DNA from: Bacteroidales bacterium
GTDB taxonomy: Bacteria > Bacteroidota > Bacteroidia > Bacteroidales > UBA10428
Assembly: GCA_016926235.1 (NCBI GenBank)
Contig: JAFGOZ010000027.1
Span: 1 to 59,439, forward strand
Direction of reading: 5' to 3'
DNA: 59,439 nucleotides
This document shows, piece after piece, positions 1-7,538 of this stretch (the first letter of the stretch is position 1; every line of letters starts with the position of its first letter). The notes under the pieces are model-generated. The model saw nothing but the letters and a program-made list of their open reading frames with translations. It was not told the DNA's origin and made no database searches. A program made the position numbers and the translations under genes.

Positions 1-80
1 GATAATGAAATTATCATATTGAGTTGTCGGTTTCACTATGATTAGTTTGTTTTCTAAATCCTAATTCTTGATAACTTTAT

Positions 81-149
81 GCTATTTAATATAGTGTTTT
101 ATTATGAGACAAAATTGTCTTATAATGTTTTGCAATATGTTAAGATAGT
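81..149. repeat. Imperfect long hairpin of the GCTATTTAA...TTAAGATAG family, copy a
   Basis: Left arm starts GCTATTTAATATAGTG and ends GAGACAA near 112. The right arm starts TTGTCTTATAATG at 115 and ends ATGTTAAGATAGTC near 150. The arms pair with several bulged bases, as attC sites do. The same arms recur at 3261-3329, 4575-4640 and 10315-10682. No gene is visible in 1-80, so the gene this copy would follow lies outside the window or is lost. Confidence 0.7.
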
Positions 150-180
150 CTTAGGCTTATAAAACGTTTAATCTTCTACT

Positions 181-341
181 TTCCAATAAACACCCTTAAA
201 AAACGCATTTTAGAGCGCGTAGGGGAGAAGTTTTGTCTATTTTGTAGTAGATATCCACCTTCTCCGCCAGCTGGCGGATTCGGCGGATGAAAGCGGAACA
301 CTCTTTTTACGTAACGAAGTGGAGTAAAATGTGTGTGGAGC
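181..341. repeat. Conserved intergenic block upstream of genes, copy a
   Basis: Contains the shared core ACGCATTT...GCGTAGGGGAGAAGTTTTGTC and then GCGGAACACTCTTTTT...GGAG...GTGTGGAG. It matches blocks at 3361-3475, 4021-4075 and 4681-4791. This copy carries an extra palindromic stretch at about 251-290, with TCCGCCAGCTGGCGGA. The GAACACTCTTTTT and AAAATGTGTGT halves can pair as a hairpin. Function unknown. Confidence 0.7.
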
Positions 342-364
342 GATTGTTATTAAAAATAGTTTCT

Positions 365-372
365 TAAATTTG
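365..372 (+). promoter_or_regulatory. Possible -7 box (TAAATTTG)
   Basis: Matches the Bacteroidota TAnnTTTG -7 box about 66 bp upstream of the lipoprotein gene at 439. No good TTTG -33 box lies at the expected spacing, so this is tentative. Confidence 0.35.
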
Positions 373-438
373 AAAAGTATATAACACTAGTTTTATTGAA
401 CGACATAAAGTAATTGGGATATAAATATCTAAATTATT

Positions 439-1821
439 ATGATAAACTTTAAAAATCTATTTTGTATCATTCTGATTATTATTTTGATTTCTGGTTGTGA
501 AAAAGAGAAGGATAAAATTGTTACAAACTACACATTGGAAAGTATTGCATTTGATAAAGAAAAGCTGGTGTTTAATGCATATAATAAATCAGTCTATATA
601 AAATTTAAAAACATGGGAGAAGTTCCTATAAAATGGAAAATTGAAAGATATGATAGTTTTGTTTTTTGTAATAGGGATAGCGGTAATGTTTATCCCCAAG
701 AATATGATTCCATATTAACGTACGTTAACTTTGAGGAAATATTAGTTGATACATTAAATACAAAAGTTACAATTAATGTTAATGATAAAAATGTTGATAT
801 TCCTATTGAAATTTATAATTATACTACTAATAAAACAGTTTTAACTTTTGATATTATTGATGCGGAATATGATAATGTACATGATAAAATAATCTGTATT
901 TCAAATACACCTTATAGTAGCTTAAGATTGATTAACCCGGAAAACTTCTCAAATGATTCAATCTTACTTAATTATCCGCCAACTTGTATATCAATATCAC
1001 CTGATTCTAAAAAGGCGGTTATTGGTCATGAAGGGCATGTTACCTATTTTGACTTAGAAAGTAAAACAATTATTAGAACCATTGATATTGCTTGGAATAT
1101 TTCAGATATTGTTATAAATAACAATGCATGGGTATATGCTTTTTCAGATGACGAATGGGGAGCTTATCGCATAAATCTTTCAAATGGTATTACTTATAGT
1201 AATGATGAACATGGTCTTATATATAAAGGCACAAGAGTTAAGTTACATCCTTCTGGAGAATATATTTATGCCGCAAATAATGGTTTAGATCCAGATGATT
1301 TAGAAAAATATTTAGTTGATCAAGATACAATAACTTACATGTATGACTCAAGATATCATGGTGAATATAGAATTGATGGAGATCTGTGGCTAACTGAAAA
1401 TGGAGATAGAATAATCTCAAAAACAGGTTATGTCTTTACAACATCCGAATTGGAAGATCAGGATATTTTATACAGTGGCAGTCTTGAACAAACAACAAGA
1501 ATACATTCGCTTTGTCATTCAAATATAGCGAATAGAATTTGTGCCATCACAATGCTGGTAGATGACTGGTATGACTGGAAAATAGAAGATGAAGTAACCA
1601 GACTTGACGTATATAATGGAACTGGTCTAAACCATCTTGAAAGCATTGAATTGGATTGGTTTTGGAAGCCTGATATAAATGGTGGATTCCTAAAATACAG
1701 ACCACTGGGTAGATTTGTTTTTATTAATTCAGCGGGAACCAGTATTTATGTAATTTCAAGAGCGGTATATGATTCTGGCATATTACATGAATGGGGTATT
1801 GAAAAGATTAATTTAGAATAA
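439..1821 (+). CDS. Lipoprotein with probable beta-propeller, tandem copy 1
   Basis: A 460-residue exported lipoprotein. The N-terminus is a hydrophobic signal ending in the lipobox LISGC (Cys20), followed by charged residues. Residues about 30-125 look like a beta-sandwich domain. From about 135 on there are repeating short strand patterns (SISPDSKKAVIGHEGHVTYFD, LHPSGEYIYAANNG) typical of YVTN/WD-like propeller blades. The next gene encodes a close full-length paralogue 12 bp downstream, so this is a tandem duplication. I do not recognise a specific family. Propeller lipoproteins usually bind partners at the cell surface, but no partner is implied here. Confidence 0.85.
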   Translation: MINFKNLFCIILIIILISGCEKEKDKIVTNYTLESIAFDKEKLVFNAYNKSVYIKFKNMGEVPIKWKIERYDSFVFCNRDSGNVYPQEYDSILTYVNFEEILVDTLNTKVTINVNDKNVDIPIEIYNYTTNKTVLTFDIIDAEYDNVHDKIICISNTPYSSLRLINPENFSNDSILLNYPPTCISISPDSKKAVIGHEGHVTYFDLESKTIIRTIDIAWNISDIVINNNAWVYAFSDDEWGAYRINLSNGITYSNDEHGLIYKGTRVKLHPSGEYIYAANNGLDPDDLEKYLVDQDTITYMYDSRYHGEYRIDGDLWLTENGDRIISKTGYVFTTSELEDQDILYSGSLEQTTRIHSLCHSNIANRICAITMLVDDWYDWKIEDEVTRLDVYNGTGLNHLESIELDWFWKPDINGGFLKYRPLGRFVFINSAGTSIYVISRAVYDSGILHEWGIEKINLE

Positions 1822-1833
1822 GCTTACTTTATT

Positions 1834-3219
1834 ATGAAAAATCTAGTTAGAATATTTTATATCCTTTTCATTATTATAATAATTGATGGTTGTGAAAAAG
1901 AGAAGAATGAAGTTGTTACCTATAAAACAGAAAGTATTGTTTTAAACAAGGATAAGCTTGTTTTAAACACGCTTAATATGGACACTTGGTTGAAGTTTAA
2001 AAATATAGGAGAAGATAGTGTGAAATGGAATATTGAAGAATTTGACAGTAGTATATCCTGTGGTTATAGACATAGGGTTAATGGATATATAAATCCAAAT
2101 GAGATAGATTCTATATACGTATCTGCTAATACAGAGAAAATCTTAGACGATACAATATATACAAACTTAACATTAAGCTTTAATAATAAAGATGTAGATA
2201 TCCCTGTGGAAATTTTCAATCTATCAAGAAATAGAACCATTGTTAATTTTAATGTTGTTGATGCTGATTATGATTTTATACATAATAGGATTTTATGTAT
2301 TTCCGATAACCCAGTATATAGTCTAAGATTAGTAGACCTGGAAACTCGTTCAAGTGATTCAATTATACTTAATTATGCCCCAATATGTATATCAATATCT
2401 CCTGATTTCAAAAAGGCGGTTATTGGACATGAAAATCATGTAACATATTTTGACATCGAAAGCAACTCAATTATAAAGACTATCGGTATAGATTGTATTG
2501 TTTCTGATATTGTTATAAAAAATAGCGGTTGGGCATACGCCTTTTCACATACTCATAATGAAGAAAATGCTTACAGTATAGATCCTACTTGTGATAGTTC
2601 TTATGTAAATACAGAATATCCAGGTATAAGCTTCAGTATGAAGGCTAAATTACATCCATCGGGTAAATATATTTATGCTGCTGATAATGGTGTATCTCCA
2701 AGTGGAATAGAAAAATATTCAATTGAGGAAAACTTATTGAAAGTCTTATATAGTGAAGGATTTCATGGAGATTATCCAATTGATGGAGACTTGTGGATAT
2801 CAGAAGACGGGAATAGGATTTTTACAAAAAGTGGTTATGTCTTTACAACCTCTGAAATTCAAGATCTTGACATTAAATATAATGGCAGACTTGAAAAATC
2901 AACAGATATAGTATCTCTTAGCCATTCTATTCAATCAGATAGAATTTTTGCTATTACAACTACTAATGATGATTACAGGGAAAAATTTCAGGAAACAAGA
3001 CTTGATGTATATGATGGCACAAATCTTATTTATTTAGGTGCAATTGAAATGGAATGGTATAAGAAACCACATAGTGTTAATGATTATGAAAGGTTTAATC
3101 CACTTGGTAGATTTGTTTTTATTAATTCAAATAGTACTTGTATTTATATTATTTCAAAAGGCGTATTTGATACCGACTTGCCAGATGAATGGGGTATTGA
3201 AAAGATATATATTGAATAA
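1834..3219 (+). CDS. Lipoprotein with probable beta-propeller, tandem copy 2
   Basis: A 461-residue paralogue of the preceding protein, alignable end to end. It has the same signal and lipobox (IIDGC, Cys20), the same CEKEK start of the mature chain, the same blade motifs (ICISISPDFKKAVIGHE, KLHPSGKYIYAADNG) and the same C-terminal DEWGIEKI ending. It lies 12 bp after copy 1 and probably shares its transcript. The two copies have diverged throughout, so the duplication is not recent. A GCTATTTAAC hairpin begins 42 bp after the stop. Function unknown. Confidence 0.85.
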   Translation: MKNLVRIFYILFIIIIIDGCEKEKNEVVTYKTESIVLNKDKLVLNTLNMDTWLKFKNIGEDSVKWNIEEFDSSISCGYRHRVNGYINPNEIDSIYVSANTEKILDDTIYTNLTLSFNNKDVDIPVEIFNLSRNRTIVNFNVVDADYDFIHNRILCISDNPVYSLRLVDLETRSSDSIILNYAPICISISPDFKKAVIGHENHVTYFDIESNSIIKTIGIDCIVSDIVIKNSGWAYAFSHTHNEENAYSIDPTCDSSYVNTEYPGISFSMKAKLHPSGKYIYAADNGVSPSGIEKYSIEENLLKVLYSEGFHGDYPIDGDLWISEDGNRIFTKSGYVFTTSEIQDLDIKYNGRLEKSTDIVSLSHSIQSDRIFAITTTNDDYREKFQETRLDVYDGTNLIYLGAIEMEWYKKPHSVNDYERFNPLGRFVFINSNSTCIYIISKGVFDTDLPDEWGIEKIYIE

Positions 3220-3260
3220 GTAATCTCAAATTACTTCTTTACAACCCAAATCAACAATAA

Positions 3261-3329
3261 GCTATTTAACCATAATGCGAATTATAAGACACCTGTGTCT
3301 CATAATGTTTTGCATTATGTTAAGATAGC
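3261..3329. repeat. Long hairpin, GCTATTTAAC family, copy b
   Basis: Left arm GCTATTTAACCATAATGCG, inner AAGACAC/GTGTCT stem, right arm CATTATGTTAAGATAGC. This is the cleanest copy: the outer GCTAT/ATAGC and CATAATG/CATTATG segments pair, with bulges. ATTTAAC fits the attC R'' consensus RYYYAAC. GTTAAGA fits R' (GTTRRRY) except at the last base. It lacks the T-run expected of an intrinsic terminator. Confidence 0.75.
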
Positions 3330-3360
3330 TTGGGTCAAATTATCCTTTAACTTACTACTT

Positions 3361-3475
3361 TCCTCTCAACATCCTTTAAAAACGCATTTAAATGAGCGTA
3401 GGGGAGAAGTTTTGTCTTTTTGGAGGTTCTGTAGCGGAACACTCTTTTTGCTCAAAGGAGCGGTGAAATTTTAAT
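3361..3475. repeat. Conserved intergenic block, copy b
   Basis: Shares ACGCATTTAAATGAGCGTAG, GGGGAGAAGTTTTGTC and GCGGAACACTCTTTTTGC with the other copies, ending in GGAGCGGTGAAATTT. It lies between the hairpin and the TonB-C gene. Confidence 0.7.
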
Positions 3476-3534
3476 GTTTTTTCATAATTTCATAAAGAAA
3501 TAGTAATTTGGACATGAATTCATATTTTAATATA

Positions 3535-3993
3535 ATGAAAAAGCTATTATTAATCCTACTGCAATTTCTTTTCTGTCTTCCTTCATTTTCTCAAGACTCC
3601 ATCCCAATTAATAATGTATGGTACAAAATCCAGCAGCATGGAAGATTTAACTTTGTTGTTATTGAAGGTGATACAATGCTTGTGAGGATGCCTACAATAC
3701 CTCAATTCCCCGGTGGAGAAGATAGTCTAATTAGTTTTATTGAAAGAAATTTGAAATATCCACCAAAAGCTGTTGAAGATAGAATAGAAGGTAGAGTTTT
3801 GGTTGAATTTATTGTGAATTATAAAGGTGAAATTACAAAGGTAAAGGTTACAGAAGGCGTTAGAAAAGACCTGAATAAGGAAGCTATCAGAGTTACCAAA
3901 ATGATGCCAAATTGGATACCAGGTACAAAGTATGGTTATAATGCATCTGTTACAGTGGAATTACCCATTTTATTCAAACTCACTGGTGGCTAA
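3535..3993 (+). CDS. Exported TonB C-terminal domain protein
   Basis: The likely product is 152 residues starting at the ATG at 3535 (MKKLLLILLQ...), which begins a clean signal peptide ending near FCLPSFSQD. An upstream TTG at 3508 and ATG at 3514 are in frame but add only polar residues. The mature part is a single TonB_C domain: PQFPGGEDSLISFIERNLKYP, then GRVLVEFIVNYKGEI, then the C-terminal LNKEAIRVTKMMPNWIPG. There is no N-terminal membrane anchor or proline-rich linker, so it is not a full TonB energy transducer. In Bacteroidota such stand-alone domains are common exported proteins of unclear role. It sits between two copies of the conserved block. Confidence 0.85.
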   Translation: MKKLLLILLQFLFCLPSFSQDSIPINNVWYKIQQHGRFNFVVIEGDTMLVRMPTIPQFPGGEDSLISFIERNLKYPPKAVEDRIEGRVLVEFIVNYKGEITKVKVTEGVRKDLNKEAIRVTKMMPNWIPGTKYGYNASVTVELPILFKLTGG

Positions 3994-4020
3994 TAATCCA
4001 TACTTTAAATAGCCCCCTTT

Positions 4021-4075
4021 ATAATAAACAACCTCAAAAAACGCATTTAAATGAGCGTAGGGGAGAAGTTTTTGA
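4021..4075. repeat. Conserved intergenic block, partial copy c
   Basis: Contains only the first half of the block (ACGCATTTAAATGAGCGTAG then GGGGAGAAGTTTTTGATTTTT). It lacks the hairpin and the GCGGAACACTC half. It lies directly upstream of hicB. Confidence 0.65.
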
Positions 4076-4115
4076 TTTTTACATATCGTAAGATCAAAAA
4101 TAATGTACAATTTAG

Positions 4116-4123
4116 TATTTTTG
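4116..4123 (+). promoter_or_regulatory. Possible hicBA -7 box (TATTTTTG)
   Basis: TAnnTTTG match 20 bp upstream of the hicB ATG. No obvious -33 TTTG. If used, the leader would be about 12-15 nt. Confidence 0.35.
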
Positions 4124-4142
4124 TTATATAAACAATCTAAAT

Positions 4143-4376
4143 ATGAGCACAATAAATTTAACCGCTGTTTATGAACCTTGCGACGAAGGTGGTTTTATTG
4201 CATATATCGATGAAATACAAGGTATTAATAGCCAGGGAGAAACTATGGAAGAAGCCAAAGAAAATCTTGCTGATGCAATAAACTTGTTATTTGAAGAAAT
4301 ACGAAGTGAACATTCACAAGTTACATCAAAGAAAATACAAAAGCTTATTAAGCAAACGTTAACGTTCAATTTATAA
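4143..4376 (+). CDS. hicB: HicB-family antitoxin
   Basis: 77 residues forming a single HicB/UPF0150 partial RNase H fold: NLTAVYEPCDEGGFIAYIDEI, then GINSQGETMEEAKENLADAINLLFEE. This pattern (strand, GGFxAYxxEI, SQGETxEEAxxNxxEA) is diagnostic. The protein neutralises HicA by direct binding. There is no extra C-terminal ribbon-helix-helix or HTH domain of usual length, so autoregulation would have to come from the short tail or from the HicA-HicB complex. The antitoxin gene comes first, and its stop is 1 bp from the hicA ATG, indicating translational coupling. Confidence 0.9.
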   Translation: MSTINLTAVYEPCDEGGFIAYIDEIQGINSQGETMEEAKENLADAINLLFEEIRSEHSQVTSKKIQKLIKQTLTFNL

Positions 4377-4377
4377 A

Positions 4378-4569
4378 ATGAAAAGAAACAAGCTTATTAA
4401 GTACCTTGAAAACAATAATTGCAGGCTTGTTCGTGAAGGTAAAAAGCACACGCTTTATAAAAACATTTCAAACAATCAACTTTCAACCGTTCCACGACAT
4501 CCTGACATTAAGGAAAACTTGTGCAGAAAGATTTGTAAAGATCTGGGGATACCAGATTTATTGAAGTAA
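4378..4569 (+). CDS. hicA: HicA-family toxin (mRNA interferase)
   Basis: 63 residues with the double-stranded RNA-binding-like HicA fold. The catalytic motif is GKKHTLYKN with His24. It is preceded by LIKYLENNNCRLVREG and followed by STVPRHPDIKENLCRKICKDLGI, the conserved PxHxxxxxGxxxxIxxxxG segment in a variant form. HicA toxins cleave mRNA in a translation-independent manner and are held inactive by HicB. The gene is complete. A GCTATTTAATATAATG arm begins 6 bp after its stop. Toxin-antitoxin pairs are common stabilising cargo in integron cassette arrays, which fits the repeats around it. Confidence 0.9.
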   Translation: MKRNKLIKYLENNNCRLVREGKKHTLYKNISNNQLSTVPRHPDIKENLCRKICKDLGIPDLLK

Positions 4570-4574
4570 TGTTA

Positions 4575-4640
4575 AGCTATTTAATATAATGTCAAATGTC
4601 TAATAATGTTTTGTCCCGATAACATCGGGATTAAATAGTC
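4575..4640. repeat. Long hairpin family, copy d, interrupted by a palindrome
   Basis: Left arm GCTATTTAATATAATG and the middle TGTCTAATAATGTTTTG match copies a and b. Where those have CAATATGT or CATTATGT, this copy has TCCCGATAACATCGGGAT, a small perfect palindrome (CCCGAT/ATCGGG), before resuming at TTAAATAGTCTTAG. This looks like an insertion or replacement inside the right arm. Confidence 0.65.
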
Positions 4641-4680
4641 TTAGTCTTAAAAAACGAAATTTTCTACCTTAAACTAAATT

Positions 4681-4791
4681 CCCTTCAAAAACGCATTTAA
4701 ATGCGCGTAGGGGAGAAGTTTTGTCTTTTCCGGGGTTTGGTAGAGGAACACTCTTTTTGCGAAGAGGAGCGGAGCAAAATGGGTGTGGAGC
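4681..4791. repeat. Conserved intergenic block, copy d
   Basis: ACGCATTTAAATGCGCGTAG here is a near-perfect palindrome. It is followed by GGGGAGAAGTTTTGTC and GAACACTCTTTTTGC...GCAAAATGGGTGTGGAGC. The last two segments form a clear inverted repeat. No ORF follows directly; 4792-5211 holds only the possible promoter and hairpin listed next. Confidence 0.7.
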
Positions 4792-4972
4792 TAATTTATA
4801 GTTTTTGTATAGAAAACTTCAACATTATTTCAATATAAAATCAATATTTTTACTTTAAGAAACTACTATTAAACCTTTTATAACTATTCCCTATATATAT
4901 AGTTGTTTATAAGTGTTGAATATCAGTTCAAAAAAATTAAACAAAAAATTAGTCTAAATCCGATTCTTTATT

Positions 4973-5080
4973 TATATTTGGTCTAAATAAAATTAAGTGA
5001 AATTTATCAAATCAAGAAAGGAGGATAATTGAAGTAAAAATATAAAGAAAAAGCGAGTATTGTTGCTGTCAACACTCGCT
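4973..5080 (+). promoter_or_regulatory. Possible promoter and stable hairpin in a gene-free stretch
   Basis: A TATATTTG -7 box ends at 4980. Downstream are a purine-rich AAGAAAGGAGGATAATTG segment with no following ORF and a strong stem-loop at 5052-5080 (AGCGAGTATTG ... CAACACTCGCT). This could be a short non-coding RNA or the leader of the zinc-ribbon gene at 5212. The hairpin lacks a T-run, so termination is not assured. Nothing else is seen in 4792-5211. Confidence 0.3.
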
Positions 5081-5211
5081 CTATTAATTTGGGCTACTTC
5101 ACCCATCTTTATTCACTGTATAAAAATAACAAAAACAACGGAAAAAAGTTGACGGCAAGGTAAAATTTTCAGTACCTGTATCTAAACTGAAGAAAATTAA
5201 TATTTTGAAAA

Positions 5212-5352
5212 ATGAATTCTACAGGAGAAAAGCCGGGTAAGGGCCGGTATAAGTGTTTAAAATGCGGAGAGATTATTACTTTGGATGATAACTCTGATAC
5301 ATTACCTCCTTGTCCAAGATGTCATGGTACAAAATGGATAAAGGTCGGCTAG
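5212..5352 (+). CDS. Small zinc-ribbon protein
   Basis: A 46-residue ORF starting MNSTGEKPGKGRYKCLKCGE and ending CPRCHGTKWIKVG. Two CxxC pairs (Cys15/Cys18 and Cys34/Cys37) form a single zinc ribbon. The GEKPGKGRYKC opening resembles the small zinc-ribbon family with a GxYxCxxCG start. The coding sense is convincing because of the paired knuckles and intact frame, despite the length. Likely a metal-binding stability or adaptor protein; the specific role is unknown. It is isolated, with 69 bp to the next gene. Confidence 0.75.
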   Translation: MNSTGEKPGKGRYKCLKCGEIITLDDNSDTLPPCPRCHGTKWIKVG

Positions 5353-5421
5353 TTAAATGGATGGGGTAGAATTATTATCCCATCTTTAGCCTTAGTTATA
5401 AATAAAAATTAAAGTAATTTT

Positions 5422-6192
5422 ATGATACGGAATCTTAATATCGAAGAGTTGCTTGATAAAATTGAAGAATATTCAAGTGATATTGAATACTGTGACCACG
5501 GAATATTGCATCAAAAAAATGTACAATTTTGGAACTTTCTTCAAAAACAACCTATTTCTAATTCTGTAATTGATAGGATAAAAAAAGAAAATAAGGAAGC
5601 AATATTGAATGCCGAAAAAGTATATCTAAATAGAAGAAGTACATCAAATGGTTATTTGAGAGATGTTATGGAAAAAGAAGAACATCTTGTTCTTGGATTT
5701 GTATTAACAGAAAAAGCTGTTAAAGATGATTCATCAAATAATCCTGAATTAAATATTATTATGGATCTCTTTCGTATTCATAAATATAATTCAGACGTTA
5801 AAGATGATTATATAGATCAAGTATTTAAACCTTATATTGAAATCCTAATGTGGTATTTGACAGAAAATAAATCCAGTACTATTAATGATTACTTTACTAC
5901 TAATGAAATTAATGAATTAAATGAAAAACTGGATGAGATTCTACATAAGGTTAATCTTATAACAGTTGGACAAGAATTATTACATGATGATATTGAAGAA
6001 AATACTGAAATTATGCAGGATGAATTTGAAGAATTAAAGGAATTTGCAAAAAGCCTAAAAAAGAAAAACTGGCTTGAAATTTTTAAAGGTAAGTTGTTAG
6101 ACAAAGTCATAGGAGGAATAATATCAATTGAAGCTTTTAAGGAAATAATATATCAAATAACTGGTGAAGAGCTTAAATTTTTAGCCAAATAG
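5422..6192 (+). CDS. Unrecognised helical protein, gene 1 of a two-gene unit
   Basis: 256 residues, mostly helical and polar, with no signal peptide. The N-terminal 140 residues have no motif I recognise. Residues about 160-215 are strongly heptad-like and charged (ELNEKLDEILHKV, DDIEENTEIMQDEFEELKEF), predicting a coiled coil. A C-terminal amphipathic segment follows: WLEIFKGKLLDKVIGGIISIEAFKEII. That tail could insert in or contact a membrane. The gene is very AT-rich and lies 30 bp upstream of another orphan gene, so the two probably work together. Possibly a defence or toxin unit; this is inference from context only. Confidence 0.8.
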   Translation: MIRNLNIEELLDKIEEYSSDIEYCDHGILHQKNVQFWNFLQKQPISNSVIDRIKKENKEAILNAEKVYLNRRSTSNGYLRDVMEKEEHLVLGFVLTEKAVKDDSSNNPELNIIMDLFRIHKYNSDVKDDYIDQVFKPYIEILMWYLTENKSSTINDYFTTNEINELNEKLDEILHKVNLITVGQELLHDDIEENTEIMQDEFEELKEFAKSLKKKNWLEIFKGKLLDKVIGGIISIEAFKEIIYQITGEELKFLAK

Positions 6193-6222
6193 TCATATAT
6201 TTCTTATAAATATCTATAAACA

Positions 6223-7359
6223 ATGTCAAAGAGAGAAGTATTTAATAATTTAATAGGTAATCCATATGTTTTTCAGTATCCGAAATTAACTAGAGAACAA
6301 GAAAGAGAGATTATCGCTGTTCTTTTTGAGCAACTACTATTGTTTGACAAAATAACTATTAGTACAAGCAAAAACAATTTTGGTTTGTTTTTACTTATTA
6401 AAGAACTTGGACTAAATATTGTTGAAAAACTACTTGATTACGGGTATATAAGATTCTTATTATGGACACCTGTAATAATGACAAGTGAAAAAAAAACTAA
6501 GGATAATAGGATTAACGAGGATATTAAAAATGATAAAATGCCTCCTGTTTTTGCTGGCGAGTTATCTTCAAAAGATTTTGATCCAGAAAGAAGTATTGAA
6601 AATGCAATTTCTCATTTTAGAATTCAAAGAGATAGGAAAAGAATACTAACAAGAATTGCTCTAAAGAATATTATTGTACCTGATGGCATGGAGTTTTCAA
6701 AAGACTCAGCAAAATTTATTATAAGTGCCTATCAAAATAATGACTTATGCAACTTAGGTTTACCATACCTAAAAGAACCTCATGAACTAAATTTAGAAGA
6801 AAGAATGCAACTTTTAAATTTGGGACATAAAATATTAGAAACAGCTGTGCTTTCAAGATATGAATTAAAAAGTTACGAAAACTATGAACATTATGAGATT
6901 TGTAAACAAAGTTTAAGCAATATTGGTAAAGCCTACAACATTTCAGAAAACACAAATGTTTTATTTAAGTTAGAAAATTTACCTGACCTTAAAGAATTAT
7001 TTCTAAAAGAAAATATAAATTTTGATAATGTATTTGCATTACGAAATTTGTCAAGTGCAAAATACTATAGAAAGTGGATTAACGAAACGGGAGAGAATTG
7101 TAATGCTCAAGAGATAACAAAAGAATATTTAAACGAAATAAAGGGAAATAATAATTTCTTCGATTCAACAAAAGGTAAATTTATTAAGTCTTTAGGTCTT
7201 TTTACGATTAATACAGGAATTGGTGCAGCAATGGCAGGTCCTTTAGGCACTATGGTTGGTTTTGGATTAGGTCTTTTGGAAAGTTTATACTTAGATAACA
7301 TTTTAAAAGGTAAAAATCCTTCAATGTTTATCAATGATATTAGAAACAGAATAGGATAA
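6223..7359 (+). CDS. Unrecognised protein with glycine-rich C-terminal membrane hairpin, gene 2 of unit
   Basis: 378 residues. The first ~310 are soluble, alpha/beta to helical and AT-rich in codon use, without a recognised domain (NNLIGNPYVFQYPKLTREQE, then a central EERMQLLNLGHKILETAVLSRYEL). Residues about 325-355 form a small-residue-rich hydrophobic hairpin (LFTINTGIGAAMAGPLG then TMVGFGLGLLESL) resembling glycine-zipper membrane-inserting segments. A short basic/polar tail ends NDIRNRIG. It lies 30 bp after the coiled-coil gene. The layout (soluble sensing part, C-terminal membrane hairpin) suits a membrane-perturbing effector, but no homologue is recognised. Confidence 0.8.
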   Translation: MSKREVFNNLIGNPYVFQYPKLTREQEREIIAVLFEQLLLFDKITISTSKNNFGLFLLIKELGLNIVEKLLDYGYIRFLLWTPVIMTSEKKTKDNRINEDIKNDKMPPVFAGELSSKDFDPERSIENAISHFRIQRDRKRILTRIALKNIIVPDGMEFSKDSAKFIISAYQNNDLCNLGLPYLKEPHELNLEERMQLLNLGHKILETAVLSRYELKSYENYEHYEICKQSLSNIGKAYNISENTNVLFKLENLPDLKELFLKENINFDNVFALRNLSSAKYYRKWINETGENCNAQEITKEYLNEIKGNNNFFDSTKGKFIKSLGLFTINTGIGAAMAGPLGTMVGFGLGLLESLYLDNILKGKNPSMFINDIRNRIG

Positions 7360-7493
7360 AATTGAAAAACACTCAATTCATTTACAAGTAAAGATTATTC
7401 CGATATGGGAAGTCTTTGCGAAAAGGCCAATACAGTAGAAAAGCTTACTGTATATTGTATAGAAGGATGTTTTCATGGCTAGAAATTGTGAAT

Positions 7494-7506
7494 ATTATGT
7501 TAAATA
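7494..7506 (-). repeat. Single ATTATGTTAAAT arm
   Basis: Reads TTTAACATAAT on the minus strand, starting 33 bp after the stop of the minus-strand lipoprotein gene. It has the same orientation relative to the gene 3' end as the hairpins at 3261 and 4575. No paired partner arm was found between here and 7359. Confidence 0.5.
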
Positions 7507-7538
7507 AAAGTACGAAATACAATAGGATCTTGTGTTTG

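Noticed and set aside
7395..7485. Small ORF MGSLCEKANTVEK... after the two-gene unit
   Set aside because: Only 25 codons, no ribosome binding site of note and no protein-like pattern; overlaps a TACAGTA/TACTGTA hairpin.
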